The position numbers were made by a program, and so were the translations under genes. The notes beneath the pieces are model-generated. The model saw only the letters and a program-made list of their open reading frames with translations, was not told the origin of the DNA and made no database searches. DNA of 64,000 nucleotides from positions 3,224,001-3,288,000 of the forward strand of contig NZ_AP024463.1 in assembly GCF_019973735.1 (NCBI RefSeq), read 5' to 3'. Of this stretch, positions 44,627 through 54,635 are shown piece by piece. Position 1 is the stretch's first letter; every line of letters starts with the position of its first letter. The stretch is from Arachnia rubra (GTDB lineage Bacteria > Actinomycetota > Actinomycetes > Propionibacteriales > Propionibacteriaceae).

Positions 44627-44856
44627 AACGCCTGATCCTATACCCAATGGACCAATTTGCGCGGAAATCGTGCTAAAAATACCTCTCCGCCGCTAAAAAC
44701 CGTCGGAAAGGGCCGGTTGCATGCATCCACCGCTGCTCGCCGTCGGCCCGGTCGTCGCCCCATCCGCCTGGGTGGCGGTCCCAGCATGGCCGCTTCTGAC
44801 CACACCACCCAGGACATGAGGGTGAGAACCATACACAGACCTCATAGGCTGTTCTC

Positions 44857-45775
44857 ATGACAGATCTTCTCGTCACCACCCTGGACGACGGGGGTCGCGA
44901 CTCTCACACTTAACCGTCCCAGCGCCATCAACTCCCTCAATCTCGAGATGCTCCAGGCAGCCAGCGAGATTCTGACGTCATGGGCCCACGACGACTCCGT
45001 CCGGGAGGTCGTGCTCCGCGGCGAGGGAACCCGCGGTTTCAGCGCAGGGGCCGATGTCCGTGAACTGTCGAAGACAGTCAGCGACAACGGCCCCTGGCTG
45101 CATTTCTTAGAGGTCGAATACCTGCTTGACCTGATCGTCGCCCAGTTCCCAAAGCACATCACCGCGCACCTGAACGGCATCACGATGGGTGGCGGCCTCG
45201 GCTTGACGGCGAACGCGGACCGCCGGATAGTCGACTCGACGACGCTGATGGCCATGCCGGAGACGAAGATCGGGTTCTTCCCCGACGCGGGTGTGATGTA
45301 TTGGCTGGCCAGGGCAGGGGCGCTCGGCACCCACATGGCGCTGACGTCCGGGACGATCGGCGGCGGCGACGCCCTGCGCATCAAACTGGCCGACGAGTCG
45401 GCGGACGGTGACCTAGCAGCTCCTCTCTGCGATGCCGCTTGGATCCAGGACTGCTACGCCGGCGACGACGCGGTGGAGATCGCACACCGCCTTGAGGAGC
45501 ACACCGACCCGGCCGCCCAGCAGGCAGGCCGCGAGTTGCGGGCCCGTTCGCCCTTCTCGGTGCACATCGCGTTGCGGGCACTGCGCCGCGCCGCCACCCT
45601 CGACCTGAACGGGGTGCTGCACCAGGACCTGCGGCTGGCGGAGCACATGATCCCCGTCGACTTCGTGGAGGGCGTGCGCGCACTCCTGATCGACAAAGAC
45701 AACCAGCCCGCCTGGCGCTACGCCACCCTGGAGGACGTCCCCGCCCAGGTCATCGACGACGTCTTCTCCTACTGA
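44857..45775 (+). CDS. Enoyl-CoA hydratase/isomerase-family protein, frame broken near start
   Basis: Crotonase-fold enzyme, about 305 residues. ATG 44857 gives MTDLLVTTLDDG, then a stop follows because of one base too many in the GGGGG run at 44890-44894. Removing it gives GVATLTLNRPSAINSLNLEML, the classic opening of the family, joined to the long intact frame. The oxyanion-hole motifs are RGFSAGADVREL and NGITMGGGLGL; MPETKIGFFPDAGVMYWLAR resembles 3-hydroxyisobutyryl-CoA hydrolases, which also share the long C-terminus. Role: acyl-CoA or valine breakdown by inference. Confidence 0.85.
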
Positions 45776-45873
45776 CGACTGACGGTATCAGGAGCGCCCA
45801 CCGGCCAAGTCCGCCAGTCACGGCCGGCGCTGGGACCGAAACCGAATACCCGCGTCCCACCTGATGTGTCTGG

Positions 45874-46033
45874 TGCTGTGTGGTGGGAGTTTGTCAGTGG
45901 GAGGCGGTTCCGGGGCGGATGCGTCGCGAGGCAACCGAGTGAAACGCTACCGGGTCGTACCGTGAGCGAGGTGAACGACGCGAGGCGCCGCATCCGGGAG
46001 CGAAAAACACCGGCGAACTCACACCACACGGCA
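45874..46033 (+). repeat. MITE-like repeat, best-preserved copy (160 bp)
   Basis: Terminal inverted repeats of 21 bp agree at 17 positions (45874-45894 and 46013-46033; TGC-GTGTGGTG-GAGTT pattern). Inside are GGGGCGGATGCG, GAGTGAAACGCTACCGGG and GAACGACGCGAGGCGCCGCATCC, blocks that recur in at least five places after 57 kb. It ends 13 bases before the start codon of the S9 peptidase gene, so it supplies that gene's upstream region. No coding capacity. Confidence 0.75.
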
Positions 46034-46046
46034 CTAAGCTCGGCCC

Positions 46047-48164
46047 ATGAGCGATCACCACCCTCACACCCCTGGCCTGCCTGCCCACGACGGTTCCACG
46101 GATCCCTGGCTGCATCTCGAGGACATCGCTGGCCAGGATGCCCTGGAGTGGGTGCGCGAACACAACGTACGCACGTCGGAGGAGCTCAACGCCGACGGTG
46201 AGGTGACGGCCCTGGCCGCGGACCTGAAGGCGATCCTCGACTCCCCAGCGAGTATCCCGAATGTGGTGCGCCGCGGCGGGCAGCTCTACAACTTCTGGAC
46301 CGACGCGGACCATCCCCGGGGCCTGTGGCGGCGCACGTCGCTGGAGTCATACCGCACGGAGGAGCCCGACTGGGAGGTGCTGATCGACGTCGACGCCCTC
46401 AACGCGGCGGAGCAGCAGGACTGGGTCTGGCACGGCGCCACCGTCCTGCGGCCCGAGGAGGGCCAGCCGTGGCGGCATGCGCTGATCGCCCTGTCACACG
46501 GCGGCTCCGACTCCGACGTCACCCGCGAGTTCGACCTCGTCGCCAAGCGATTCGTGCCACCTGCCGAGGGAGGCTTCGAGCGTCCCGACGCGAAGGGCAC
46601 TCTCAGCTGGATCGACGCCGACACCGTGTTCGTCACCACCGACTTCGGACCCGACACCGTGAGCAGCTCCGGCTATCCGTTGCAGGCGCGGCGGTGGCGC
46701 CGGGGCACCCCGATGTCCGAAGCCGAGATCGTCTTCCAGGGCGACCCGGCGGACATGCAGGTCGGCACGGACCGCGAGCACGACCCCGGTTTCGTGCGCG
46801 ACTGGGTGTACCAGGTCCGCGACTTCTACGACTACGACCTGCTCCTGCTGAACCCCGATGGCTCCCTGAGCCTGATCGAGGTTCCCGCCGACTGCACTGC
46901 CGTGCCCCACCGCGACCTGCTGCTGCTCACACCCCGCACCGACTGGGAGGTCGACGACGTGCTCGTGCCCGCGGGGTCGCTGGCGGTGGCTCCGCTGGCA
47001 TCCTTCCTACCGGGCTGGGAGGGACAGGGACCGAGGGTCAAAGTGCTGTTCTCCCCGTCGGAGTCGACCTCGATCGCCGACTTCTTCGTCACGCGGAACT
47101 TCATCGTGGTCACGGCGCAGGAGGACGTGCGGCACTACCTGCTGACGTTCTACCACGACGGCGACCAGTGGCAGTCGCGGCGCATCCACCGCGACCTGCC
47201 TGGGTCGGTGTGGGCGTCCGCCGTCGACGACGTCGAGGGCGATGAGCTGTGGATCACCGCGACGGGGTTCCTGCAGCCGCCGACGCTGTATCTCAGCGAC
47301 CTGGCCCCCCTTCTCGACGACCAGGATCCGTCGCCGCTGGTCAGGATGAAGGCGGAGCCGTCGCACTTCGACGCCGCCGGGCTGGCGGTCAGCCAGCATT
47401 TCGCCATTAGCGACGACGGCACGCGCGTCCCCTACTTCCAGATCAGCCGCGACGACCTGCCCCCAGCCGGGGAGAACCCGACGCTGCTGAACGGCTATGG
47501 AGGATTTGAGGTGTCGATGGCGCCACAGTATGGCCCGCTGACCGGCAAGGCCTGGCTGGAGCGAGGCGGCACCTATGTGGTCGCGAACATCCGTGGCGGC
47601 GGCGAGTACGGCCCCAGCTGGCATCAGGCCGCACTGAAAGAGAACCGGCACCGCGCCTATGAGGACTTCGCGGCGGTCGCGCGGGACCTCGTCGCCCGGG
47701 GCGTGACCATCCGGGAGCGCCTGGCGTGCCTCGGCGGGTCGAACGGCGGATTGCTGACCGGCAACATGCTCACCCAGTACCCGGACCTGTTCGGGGCGGT
47801 GGTGATCCAGGTCCCGCTGCTGGACATGCGCCGCTACACCAAGCTCCTGGCCGGGGCGTCATGGAAGGCCGAGTACGGCGACCCCGACACCGGCGACTGG
47901 GACTACATTCGCACCTTCAGCCCCTACCACCTGCTCGACGAGTCGGTGGAGTACCCGGCGACGCTGGTGACCACCTCCACCCGCGACGACCGCGTCCACC
48001 CAGGGCACGCCCGCAAGTTCACGGCGGCGCTGGAGTCGATCGGGGCGGACGTCCGCTACTGGGAGAACACCGAGGGCGGACACGGGGGTGCGGCCGACAA
48101 TGCGCAGACAGCCTGGATGAACGCCCTGATCTGGACCTTCCTGCGACGGACCATCGGGGCCTGA
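46047..48164 (+). CDS. Prolyl oligopeptidase-family serine peptidase (S9)
   Basis: 705 residues, cytoplasmic (no signal peptide). N-terminal beta-propeller, then an alpha/beta-hydrolase domain. Nucleophile GGSNGG (Ser about 571), Asp in TSTRDDRVHPGHARKF, His in EGGHGG, and the GYGGFEVSMAPQY oxyanion region are all present. It cleaves short Pro-containing peptides. No clear ribosome site precedes ATG 46047; a MITE-like repeat abuts it. Confidence 0.92.
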   Translation: MSDHHPHTPGLPAHDGSTDPWLHLEDIAGQDALEWVREHNVRTSEELNADGEVTALAADLKAILDSPASIPNVVRRGGQLYNFWTDADHPRGLWRRTSLESYRTEEPDWEVLIDVDALNAAEQQDWVWHGATVLRPEEGQPWRHALIALSHGGSDSDVTREFDLVAKRFVPPAEGGFERPDAKGTLSWIDADTVFVTTDFGPDTVSSSGYPLQARRWRRGTPMSEAEIVFQGDPADMQVGTDREHDPGFVRDWVYQVRDFYDYDLLLLNPDGSLSLIEVPADCTAVPHRDLLLLTPRTDWEVDDVLVPAGSLAVAPLASFLPGWEGQGPRVKVLFSPSESTSIADFFVTRNFIVVTAQEDVRHYLLTFYHDGDQWQSRRIHRDLPGSVWASAVDDVEGDELWITATGFLQPPTLYLSDLAPLLDDQDPSPLVRMKAEPSHFDAAGLAVSQHFAISDDGTRVPYFQISRDDLPPAGENPTLLNGYGGFEVSMAPQYGPLTGKAWLERGGTYVVANIRGGGEYGPSWHQAALKENRHRAYEDFAAVARDLVARGVTIRERLACLGGSNGGLLTGNMLTQYPDLFGAVVIQVPLLDMRRYTKLLAGASWKAEYGDPDTGDWDYIRTFSPYHLLDESVEYPATLVTTSTRDDRVHPGHARKFTAALESIGADVRYWENTEGGHGGAADNAQTAWMNALIWTFLRRTIGA

Positions 48165-48222
48165 GTCCGAAAGGACCCACCTGCGCCGCACCGACGACGG
48201 CGCGACAGGCAGTCGCCGGGCG

Positions 48223-48534
48223 CTATCCGGCGATGCCCAGGACCCTGACGAGGGCGGCAGCAGCGGCACCCAGCAGCACGACCAGCAGGAACGGTGCCCG
48301 CAGCCGCAGCGCGATGATGGCGACCACCAAGGCCGCCAGGCGGGCGTCGACCAGAATCGTGCTGCCGGTGGTGAAGGTGGAGATGCCAATCAGCCCGGCC
48401 AGCACCCCGATGGTCATGCCCGCCATGGTCAGCACGGTGCGTTCGTCGTCGAAGAGGCGGCGCGGCACCAGGAGGCCCGCCATCTTGGTCGCGCAGCATG
48501 CGAGGGACGCCACCAGCACCCAGCCCCACATCAC
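48223..48534 (-). CDS. azlD: AzlD-family branched-chain amino acid exporter subunit
   Basis: 103 residues, four helices, with the family motif ACCATKMAGLLVPRRLF. Small subunit of the AzlCD/BrnFE exporter of branched-chain amino acids. Overlaps the azlC stop by four bases; last of a three-gene operon with a TetR regulator. Confidence 0.88.
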   Translation of the reverse strand: MMWGWVLVASLACCATKMAGLLVPRRLFDDERTVLTMAGMTIGVLAGLIGISTFTTGSTILVDARLAALVVAIIALRLRAPFLLVVLLGAAAAALVRVLGIAG

Positions 48535-49214
48535 CGCGTCCCCTCGGCCCGGGCGGAGCGCCGGATCTGATGCCAGGCCGCCCCGCCACCGACCACGACC
48601 GCCGACAGGACCGGCAGCCCAGCCGGCAGCACCGGCACCAGGGCGACCGTCACGACGGCTGCGACGACGGCGGTTGCGACCGCGTCACGCGCGACCAGGC
48701 GCGGCCACAGCAGCCCACAGAACGCGGCGATGGCGGCACCGTCGAGTCCCCAGGCCTTCGGATCGCCCATGAGGTTGCCCAGCAGCGCCCCGGCGAGCGT
48801 CATCACGTTCCACAGCGTGAACACCCCGACCCCGGTGGCCCAGAAACCCAGCTTCCGCAGCCGCTGGTCCGGCTGGGCGGCAGCCACCGCCGCCGACTCG
48901 TCGGTGGTGACGTGCGCCATCAGGATCCGCTGGGCGAGCCGGGGATGGAACCAGGAGTTCACCTGCATCACGTAGACGGCATTCCGCAGCCCGACGAGCA
49001 CGGCCGCTCCGGCGGCGGGCAGCCCACCGCCGGCGAGCGCTCCGACGAAGGCGAACTGCGATCCTCCCGTGTACATCAGCAGGCTCAGCACCATTGTCTG
49101 CCAGACGTCGAGCCCGGCCGCGACCGCGAGCGCACCGAAGGACACCCCGTAGGCTCCCGTCGCCACGCTGACGGACAGTGCCATCCGCCAAGTGGCAGCG
49201 ATCTGCGAGGTCAA
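48531..49214 (-). CDS. azlC: AzlC-family branched-chain amino acid exporter subunit
   Basis: 227 residues. Typical AzlC features: GVSFGALAVAAGLDVWQTMVLSLLMYTGGSQFA near the N-terminus and RNAVYVMQVNSW in the middle. Together with AzlD it should export leucine, isoleucine, valine or methionine analogues. Overlaps its neighbours by four bases on both sides, giving a compact TetR-azlC-azlD operon. Confidence 0.9.
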   Translation of the reverse strand: MTSQIAATWRMALSVSVATGAYGVSFGALAVAAGLDVWQTMVLSLLMYTGGSQFAFVGALAGGGLPAAGAAVLVGLRNAVYVMQVNSWFHPRLAQRILMAHVTTDESAAVAAAQPDQRLRKLGFWATGVGVFTLWNVMTLAGALLGNLMGDPKAWGLDGAAIAAFCGLLWPRLVARDAVATAVVAAVVTVALVPVLPAGLPVLSAVVVGGGAAWHQIRRSARAEGTR

Positions 49215-49813
49215 CGATCCCCGCCGGTGATTCCTGCGACGAGGCCCCGGGCCGCTTTCTCGCCCAAGTCGACGACCACGTCGACAGGCATCCCCGTGTC
49301 GAGCTGGCGGAAACCAGCCTCCAGGAGACCGCGGGTCAGTCCGGCGGCGATCCGCAGCTGCGTGGGGTCCTTGACGAGGGCCGCCCAGGCCTGGGCGATC
49401 GCGTCACGCATCACCGCATGTGAGTCGTCCATCACCTTCGCCGTGGCGGGCGACGGCGCGATGGATCGGCTGAGCCCCATCAGCCAGCCATGCCCGGTCC
49501 GGGCGGCCTGCTGAAGATTGGCGCGCACCCACACGACGATACGCTCCGCGGGGTCGTCGACGGCCTCCAGCTCGGCGGCGACGGCGTCGATCCAGGCTGG
49601 CAGATGACGGGCCAGCACGAGCCCACGTAAGTCATCCACAGAATCGACATAGCGATAAATGCTGTTGCGCGCGATCCCAGCTGCGGAGGTGACAGCGCCA
49701 GCTGTCAGCCTCTGGGGTTCGCCGGAGCGCATGATCTCCTCAGCGGCATCAATCAGTCGGCGCTGAACCATTGCGCGATGCTGAGCAACGGTAGGGGCTG
49801 CGATCTTCGGCAC
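49211..49813 (-). CDS. TetR-family regulator of azlCD
   Basis: 200 residues from GTG 49813, preceded by AGGAAGG; the longer frame to 49942 has no such site. HTH: LTAGAVTSAAGIARNSIYRYVDSVDDLRGLVL. The C-terminal domain is of the small TetR_C type. First gene of the operon with azlC and azlD, which it presumably represses. Confidence 0.87.
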   Translation of the reverse strand: MPKIAAPTVAQHRAMVQRRLIDAAEEIMRSGEPQRLTAGAVTSAAGIARNSIYRYVDSVDDLRGLVLARHLPAWIDAVAAELEAVDDPAERIVVWVRANLQQAARTGHGWLMGLSRSIAPSPATAKVMDDSHAVMRDAIAQAWAALVKDPTQLRIAAGLTRGLLEAGFRQLDTGMPVDVVVDLGEKAARGLVAGITGGDR

Positions 49814-49983
49814 GCGGATCCTTCCTGAGTCTTTGGCGACCAATATTAGGACTTCGTCGCGAAACCGCACCAGACCCGATCGTGGTTCACTGCCAAATGC
49901 GCCGCTGACATGCCCTTCGAACCATCGATGTGGCCGGGCCACCTCACCTAGACTAGAGCGGCACGACTGATTTGAGGGGAACC

Positions 49984-50916
49984 ATGACCGTCCACGAACT
50001 GATCATCATCGGCTCCGGCCCAGCCGGCTACACCGCCGCCATCTACGCGGCCCGTGCCGCGCTGAACCCCATCGTCTTCGAGGGCGCCCTCGACGGCGGT
50101 GGCGCGCTGATGAACACCACCGAGGTGGAGAATTTCCCCGGCTTCCCCGATGGCGTGATGGGACCGGACCTGATGGGCAAGATGCGTTCCCAGGCTGAGA
50201 AGTTCGGCGCCACGCTGATCACCGACGACGCTGAGGCCGTCGACCTGACCGGCAGGGTCAAGCACGTCACCGACTCCGCGGGCAAGGTCTGGGAGGCGAA
50301 GGCCGTGATCCTGGCCATGGGGTCGGGCTACCGCAAGCTGGGCGTCGACGGGGAGGAGCGCCTCTCGGGACGTGGCGTGTCCTGGTGCGCGACCTGCGAC
50401 GGCGCATTCTTCCGTGACAAGCCCATCGCGGTGATCGGCGGCGGCGACTCGGCGGTGGAGGAGGCCACTTTCCTGACCCGTTTCGGCTCCAGCGTCACAC
50501 TCGTCCACCGCCGCGACGAGCTGCGGGCGTCGAAGGCAATGGCCGCCCGCGCGGAGAAGGACCCGAAGCTAGACTTCGCATGGAACTCGGTGGTGGAGTC
50601 CATGAACGGCGACAACCGGGTGGAGTCCCTCACCCTGCGCGACACCGTCACGGGCCAGAGGAGGCAGTTGGACGTCGCCGGGGTGTTCGTCGCCATCGGC
50701 CACGACCCGCGCAGCGCGCTGGTCAAGGGGCAGGTGGACCTCGACGAGGCGGGCTATGTGAAGGTCGCCGACGGGTCCCAGGCAACGAACCTGCCAGGCG
50801 TGTTCGCCTGCGGCGACCTGGTGGACCACACCTACCGCCAGGCCATCACCGCCGCCGGCACCGGATGCCAGGCGGCCCTTGACGCTGAGCGCTGGCTGGC
50901 CGCGAGCGATGCGTGA
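49984..50916 (+). CDS. trxB: Thioredoxin reductase
   Basis: 310 residues from ATG 49984 (GAGGGGAA site). FAD motif [16 protein letters not shown], redox pair CATC (Cys 135 and 138), NADPH motif [13 protein letters not shown], and C-terminal FAD motif [27 protein letters not shown]. Passes electrons from NADPH to the thioredoxin encoded 33 bases downstream. Part of the conserved block near the origin in many actinobacteria. Confidence 0.96.
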   Translation: MTVHELIIIGSGPAGYTAAIYAARAALNPIVFEGALDGGGALMNTTEVENFPGFPDGVMGPDLMGKMRSQAEKFGATLITDDAEAVDLTGRVKHVTDSAGKVWEAKAVILAMGSGYRKLGVDGEERLSGRGVSWCATCDGAFFRDKPIAVIGGGDSAVEEATFLTRFGSSVTLVHRRDELRASKAMAARAEKDPKLDFAWNSVVESMNGDNRVESLTLRDTVTGQRRQLDVAGVFVAIGHDPRSALVKGQVDLDEAGYVKVADGSQATNLPGVFACGDLVDHTYRQAITAAGTGCQAALDAERWLAASDA

Positions 50917-50949
50917 CCGTAGACTCGCCAGGAAAGCAAGGAGAGTGAA

Positions 50950-51270
50950 ATGGCCGTTGTCGATGTGACCGAGGCGACCTTTGCCGACGAGGTGCTACTG
51001 GCTCAGGAACTAGTGGTGGTGGACTACTGGGCCGATTGGTGCGCCCCATGTAAGCAATTGGCACCGATCCTCGAGGAGCTGGCCCGTGAGTATGAGGGCC
51101 GCGTGAAATTCACGAAACTGGACACCTCCATCTATGCCAGTTTCGCTGCACAGCAGGGCATCCTCAGCCTGCCCACCCTGGAGTTCTACAAAGCCGGACG
51201 AGTAGAGAAATCCCTGGTGGGAGGCAAGTCGAAGAACGCGCTCAAGAAGGTCATCGACGAGCTCGCCTGA
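50950..51270 (+). CDS. trxA: Thioredoxin
   Basis: 106 residues with the WCAPC redox motif (Cys 31 and 34) and cis-Pro region SLPTLEFYKAG. AAGGAG site. Same operon as trxB; its stop overlaps the start of the following gene by one base (TGATG). Cytoplasmic disulfide reductant. Confidence 0.96.
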   Translation: MAVVDVTEATFADEVLLAQELVVVDYWADWCAPCKQLAPILEELAREYEGRVKFTKLDTSIYASFAAQQGILSLPTLEFYKAGRVEKSLVGGKSKNALKKVIDELA

Positions 51271-52106
51271 TGGCCGGTCATTCCCCGCGTTATGGCGAGG
51301 TGCCCCCTCGCCGTAGTGCGAGCAGCCCCGAGTCGCCTCTGGAGCCGGAGTTCCCGGCTCCGAGGCGGACGGCGGAGAGCGTCCCGACACCTCCCAGGTT
51401 CACAGGACCGCGGCGCAGCGCCGTCAGCCCGGAGAGCCCGGACAAGACCACTGTCTTCAGGCGCATAACGGCCCCGATTCCCCGCAGGTCCGCCGCCTCG
51501 CCATTCTCACCGGACGAAGAACCCGCTGGGTGGCGCAACGTCCCGAGGGATGAGGCCGGGGACGGCGAGGACGACGAACACAGCACAGACGAGACGCCGG
51601 CCACCCAGCCACATCACCAGCCGCCACCCATCCCCAGGTTCGTGAAGGTCGCGGGCGTGATCGCGGCGGTCGTCCTGCTGGTGGTCGCAGGCTGGATAGG
51701 CCTGACACTGGGCAAACCAAGCCCAGAGGCATCACCGACATGGGAGCTGAAGCTCCCGGTGCAGGTGGGCGACTTCGTGGCCGGCGAGGCCAAGGAGTCC
51801 CCGGCACCCGACGGCAAAAGTTCCATCATCCGGGCGACCTACTCCGATGGCAACACCAAATTCGTGCTGCTGTTCCAGCGGCCAGGGCCGGCCTCGAACC
51901 TGGACTCCTATCTGGGGGAGGTCGGCATCTCCGACATCTCCCAGGTCCACGATGCATCATGTGGCATCTTCGTGGACTCGAAGAACCCGGTGTGCGCCCG
52001 CGTCCTCGACTCGACCGCCATCATGGTCATGGGCTTGAGTAACCAGGACAACGAGTCGCTCGCCGGGCTGATCGACACCGTCTACGCGACGGTCAAGAAG
52101 CAGTGA
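51270..52106 (+). CDS. Single-pass membrane protein with Pro/Ser-rich cytoplasmic half
   Basis: 278 residues. Residues 1-120 are low in complexity, with repeated PRRSA-SPESP motifs (about five), then an acidic stretch. One helix (VAGVIAAVVLLVVAGWIGLTLG) spans about 130-150, and the C-terminal 125 residues form an extracellular domain with two Cys (ASCGIF, NPVCAR). Unknown function. Overlap with trxA places it in the trx operon. The Ser/Pro repeats could be phosphorylation targets. Confidence 0.75.
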   Translation: MAGHSPRYGEVPPRRSASSPESPLEPEFPAPRRTAESVPTPPRFTGPRRSAVSPESPDKTTVFRRITAPIPRRSAASPFSPDEEPAGWRNVPRDEAGDGEDDEHSTDETPATQPHHQPPPIPRFVKVAGVIAAVVLLVVAGWIGLTLGKPSPEASPTWELKLPVQVGDFVAGEAKESPAPDGKSSIIRATYSDGNTKFVLLFQRPGPASNLDSYLGEVGISDISQVHDASCGIFVDSKNPVCARVLDSTAIMVMGLSNQDNESLAGLIDTVYATVKKQ

Positions 52107-52188
52107 CCCTGCTGCACCCGTCTCACAGATTTCACAGACGGCGGCCGCGGCTATCCGCAGTGCCTGTGTTCCAGCTAGCCTATGCCGG

Positions 52189-53487
52189 ATGAACTCCATG
52201 CGCCACGACACCCGCCTCGATCCGTTCGTCGAGCACTATTCGGCTCGCGCCCAGGGTCTGAGGGTGTCGGCGGTACGGGCGCTGTTCGCGGTGGCCAACC
52301 GTCCGGAGATCGTCTCGCTGGCCGGCGGGATGCCGAATATCAAGGACCTGCCACTGGATGAGATCAGCGACCACATCGCCCGCATGATCCGCGACCACGG
52401 CATGCAGGTGATGCAGTACGGCTCCGGGCAGGGAGAACCGCGGATCCGGGAGCAGATCTGCGAGGTGATGGCGGAGGAGAGCAGCGTCGCAGACCCCGAC
52501 GACATCACGATCACCGCGGGCTCCCAGCAGGCCCTCGACCTGGTCACGCGCATCTTCTGCGACCCAGGAGACGTGATCCTGGCAGAGTCGCCGTCATATG
52601 TGGGAGCGCTCGGTACATTCCAGAGCTATCAGGCCGAGGTGGTGCACGTCGCCTGCGACGGCGACGGCCTGATCCCCGAGGCCATCACCGAGACCGCCAG
52701 CAGGCTCCGTGAGCAGGGGAAGCGCATCAAATTCCTGTATACGATCCCGAACTTCAACAATCCGTCGGGGGTCACGCAACCCGTGGAACGCAGGCGCCGG
52801 ATCATTGAGTGCTGCGCCGACGCCGGGGTGCTGGTGGTGGAGGACAATCCGTACGGCCTGCTGACCCTGGACGCCGACCCGCTTCCGGCGATGCGTTCCC
52901 TCGACCCCAGCGTCATCTACCTGGGGTCCTTCTCCAAGACCTTCGCACCGGGTTTCCGCGTGGGCTGGGTGTGCGCCCCGCACGGGGTGCGGGAGAAGCT
53001 GGTGCTGGCCCAGGAGTCGGCGACGCTGTGCCCACCGGTGTTCTCGCAGTTCGCCATCAGCGACTACCTGGAGAACTCCGACTGGCGCGGCCAGATCAGG
53101 GTTTTCCGCGACATGTACCGGGTACGCCGTGACACGATGCTCGCAACGCTGGAGCGCGAGATGCCAGAGGGCTGCTCCTGGACTCGTCCCGCAGGTGGTT
53201 TCTTCGTGTGGGTAACGCTGCCGGAGGGCCTCGACGCGTCCGCGATGCTGCCACGTGGGGTGAACGCCCGGGTGGCCTTCGTACCCGGTCCTGCGTTCTT
53301 CGCTGACGGACAGGGCTCACGTAACGTGCGGCTGTCCTACTGTTTCCCACCACCAGACCGGATCGCGATGGGGGTGGAGCGCTTCGCCCAGGTGGTGCGG
53401 GGCGAGCTGGAGATCCTGAAGACCTTCGGCATGCACACTCCATCGCACACCAACCCAACCACCGGACCCGGCCCGGACCTGACATGA
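52189..53487 (+). CDS. PLP-dependent aminotransferase (class I/II, 2-aminoadipate/valine-pyruvate type)
   Basis: 432 residues. PLP-binding Lys lies in LGSFSKTFAPGFRVGW; the cofactor pocket motifs are TAGSQQALDLVTRIF, YTIPNFNNPSG and VEDNPYG. Resembles the aminotransferase domain of MocR proteins and LysN-type enzymes, without a DNA-binding domain. Stands between the trx block and ddl, a placement kept in related genera. Substrate unknown; alanine or aromatic amino acids are possible. Confidence 0.9.
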   Translation: MNSMRHDTRLDPFVEHYSARAQGLRVSAVRALFAVANRPEIVSLAGGMPNIKDLPLDEISDHIARMIRDHGMQVMQYGSGQGEPRIREQICEVMAEESSVADPDDITITAGSQQALDLVTRIFCDPGDVILAESPSYVGALGTFQSYQAEVVHVACDGDGLIPEAITETASRLREQGKRIKFLYTIPNFNNPSGVTQPVERRRRIIECCADAGVLVVEDNPYGLLTLDADPLPAMRSLDPSVIYLGSFSKTFAPGFRVGWVCAPHGVREKLVLAQESATLCPPVFSQFAISDYLENSDWRGQIRVFRDMYRVRRDTMLATLEREMPEGCSWTRPAGGFFVWVTLPEGLDASAMLPRGVNARVAFVPGPAFFADGQGSRNVRLSYCFPPPDRIAMGVERFAQVVRGELEILKTFGMHTPSHTNPTTGPGPDLT

Positions 53488-53560
53488 CCCAGCTGCCAGC
53501 GGACGGGAACGATGAACGGCGGCCGGCCGCTGTTCGCAACCACCATGAGAGACTGATCCC

Positions 53561-54499
53561 ATGACTGTATTCGTGATCGCCGGGGGCCTGAGCCACGAGC
53601 GCGAGGTGTCGCTACGCTCCGGGAAGCGCCTGGCGGCGGCACTCCGGAAGCAGGGCCTCGGTGTGGAGGAGGTCGACGTGAACGCCGAGCTCGTCTCCCA
53701 GCTGCTGGACGCCGCCGACCCCGTCGCCGTGCCGGTGCTGCACGGCGGGCTGGGTGAGGACGGCGCGTTGCGGGAGGCCCTGTGGACACTTGGGGTGCCT
53801 TTCGTCGGCAGCGACGGGGCGAGTTCCCGGCGCACCTTCGACAAGTCGGTCGCGACACGTCTGGTCAAATCCGCCGGGCTGGCGACCCCGCGGCAGGTGG
53901 CGCTGCCCGACGACATCTTCCGGGAGCTCGGAGCCCAGGCGATCATGTCGGCGATCGGGGACCGGCTCGGTTTCCCGTTGATGGTCAAGCCCGCCCGGTC
54001 CGGGTCGGCGCTGGGGGCCACGAAAGTGGACTCGGCCGATGAGCTGCCGTCGGCTCTCGTCGGTACCTTCGCATACGGGAAGATGGCGGTGATCGAGGAG
54101 TTCATCACGGGGACGGAGCTGGCCGTCACCGTCATCGACGACGAGACTGGGTCGCGTGCGTTGCCGCCCGTCGAGATCAGGCCCACGTCGAACGTCTACG
54201 ACTACGAGGCCCGTTACACCGCGGGAGCAACCCGTTTCGTCACCCCAGGGGACCTGCCCGACGAGCTGCTCGAAGCCGCTGGCCGGCTCGCGGTCCAGAC
54301 GCATGAGGTCCTGGGACACCGGGACATTTCCCGCGTGGACATGATCGTGCGCGACGGGGTTCCGGTGTTCCTGGAGAGCAATGTGGCCCCGGGACTGACG
54401 GACACCTCGCTGGTGCCGCTGGCGTTCGAGGCGGCGGACCTCGACCTGGGTGAGGTGTTCGCACGCCTGGTCGAGCGTGCACGGCTGCGCAGCCACTAA
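53561..54499 (+). CDS. ddl: D-alanine--D-alanine ligase family protein
   Basis: 312 residues, ATP-grasp fold. GGLSHEREVSLRSG at the start, VLHGGLGEDGALREALW, PLMVKPARSGSALGA (ATP lysines), and VFLESNVAPGLTDTSLVP (Mg ligands and D-Ala site). Joins two D-Ala for peptidoglycan. Slightly short for the family, and the final motif reads ESNVAPGLT where Ddl proteins have N-x-x-PG-T/M-T, so it may be the Ddl-like origin-linked paralogue rather than the main ligase. Confidence 0.85.
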   Translation: MTVFVIAGGLSHEREVSLRSGKRLAAALRKQGLGVEEVDVNAELVSQLLDAADPVAVPVLHGGLGEDGALREALWTLGVPFVGSDGASSRRTFDKSVATRLVKSAGLATPRQVALPDDIFRELGAQAIMSAIGDRLGFPLMVKPARSGSALGATKVDSADELPSALVGTFAYGKMAVIEEFITGTELAVTVIDDETGSRALPPVEIRPTSNVYDYEARYTAGATRFVTPGDLPDELLEAAGRLAVQTHEVLGHRDISRVDMIVRDGVPVFLESNVAPGLTDTSLVPLAFEAADLDLGEVFARLVERARLRSH

Positions 54500-54616
54500 G
54501 CCGCGTCCGAGGCAGGGAGAACCGACGGCGGGAGAATGACCTGGGAGGACCAAGACCCCAGTCCAGCTCCTAGGGAGGGGCCTACCTTTTCCTCGTCCTT
54601 GGGATGGCTGCGCTCA

Positions 54617-54635
54617 TTTTGCCTCTCAGGCAAAA
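54617..54635. terminator. Hairpin between convergent ddl and parB
   Basis: TTTTGCCT-CTC-AGGCAAAA: 8-bp stem, 3-base loop. With T-rich ends on both strands it may end transcription from both genes. It is followed by CCCTTGTCAG, a block shared with dispersed repeats elsewhere. The rest of the 235-base gap holds no gene. Confidence 0.55.
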
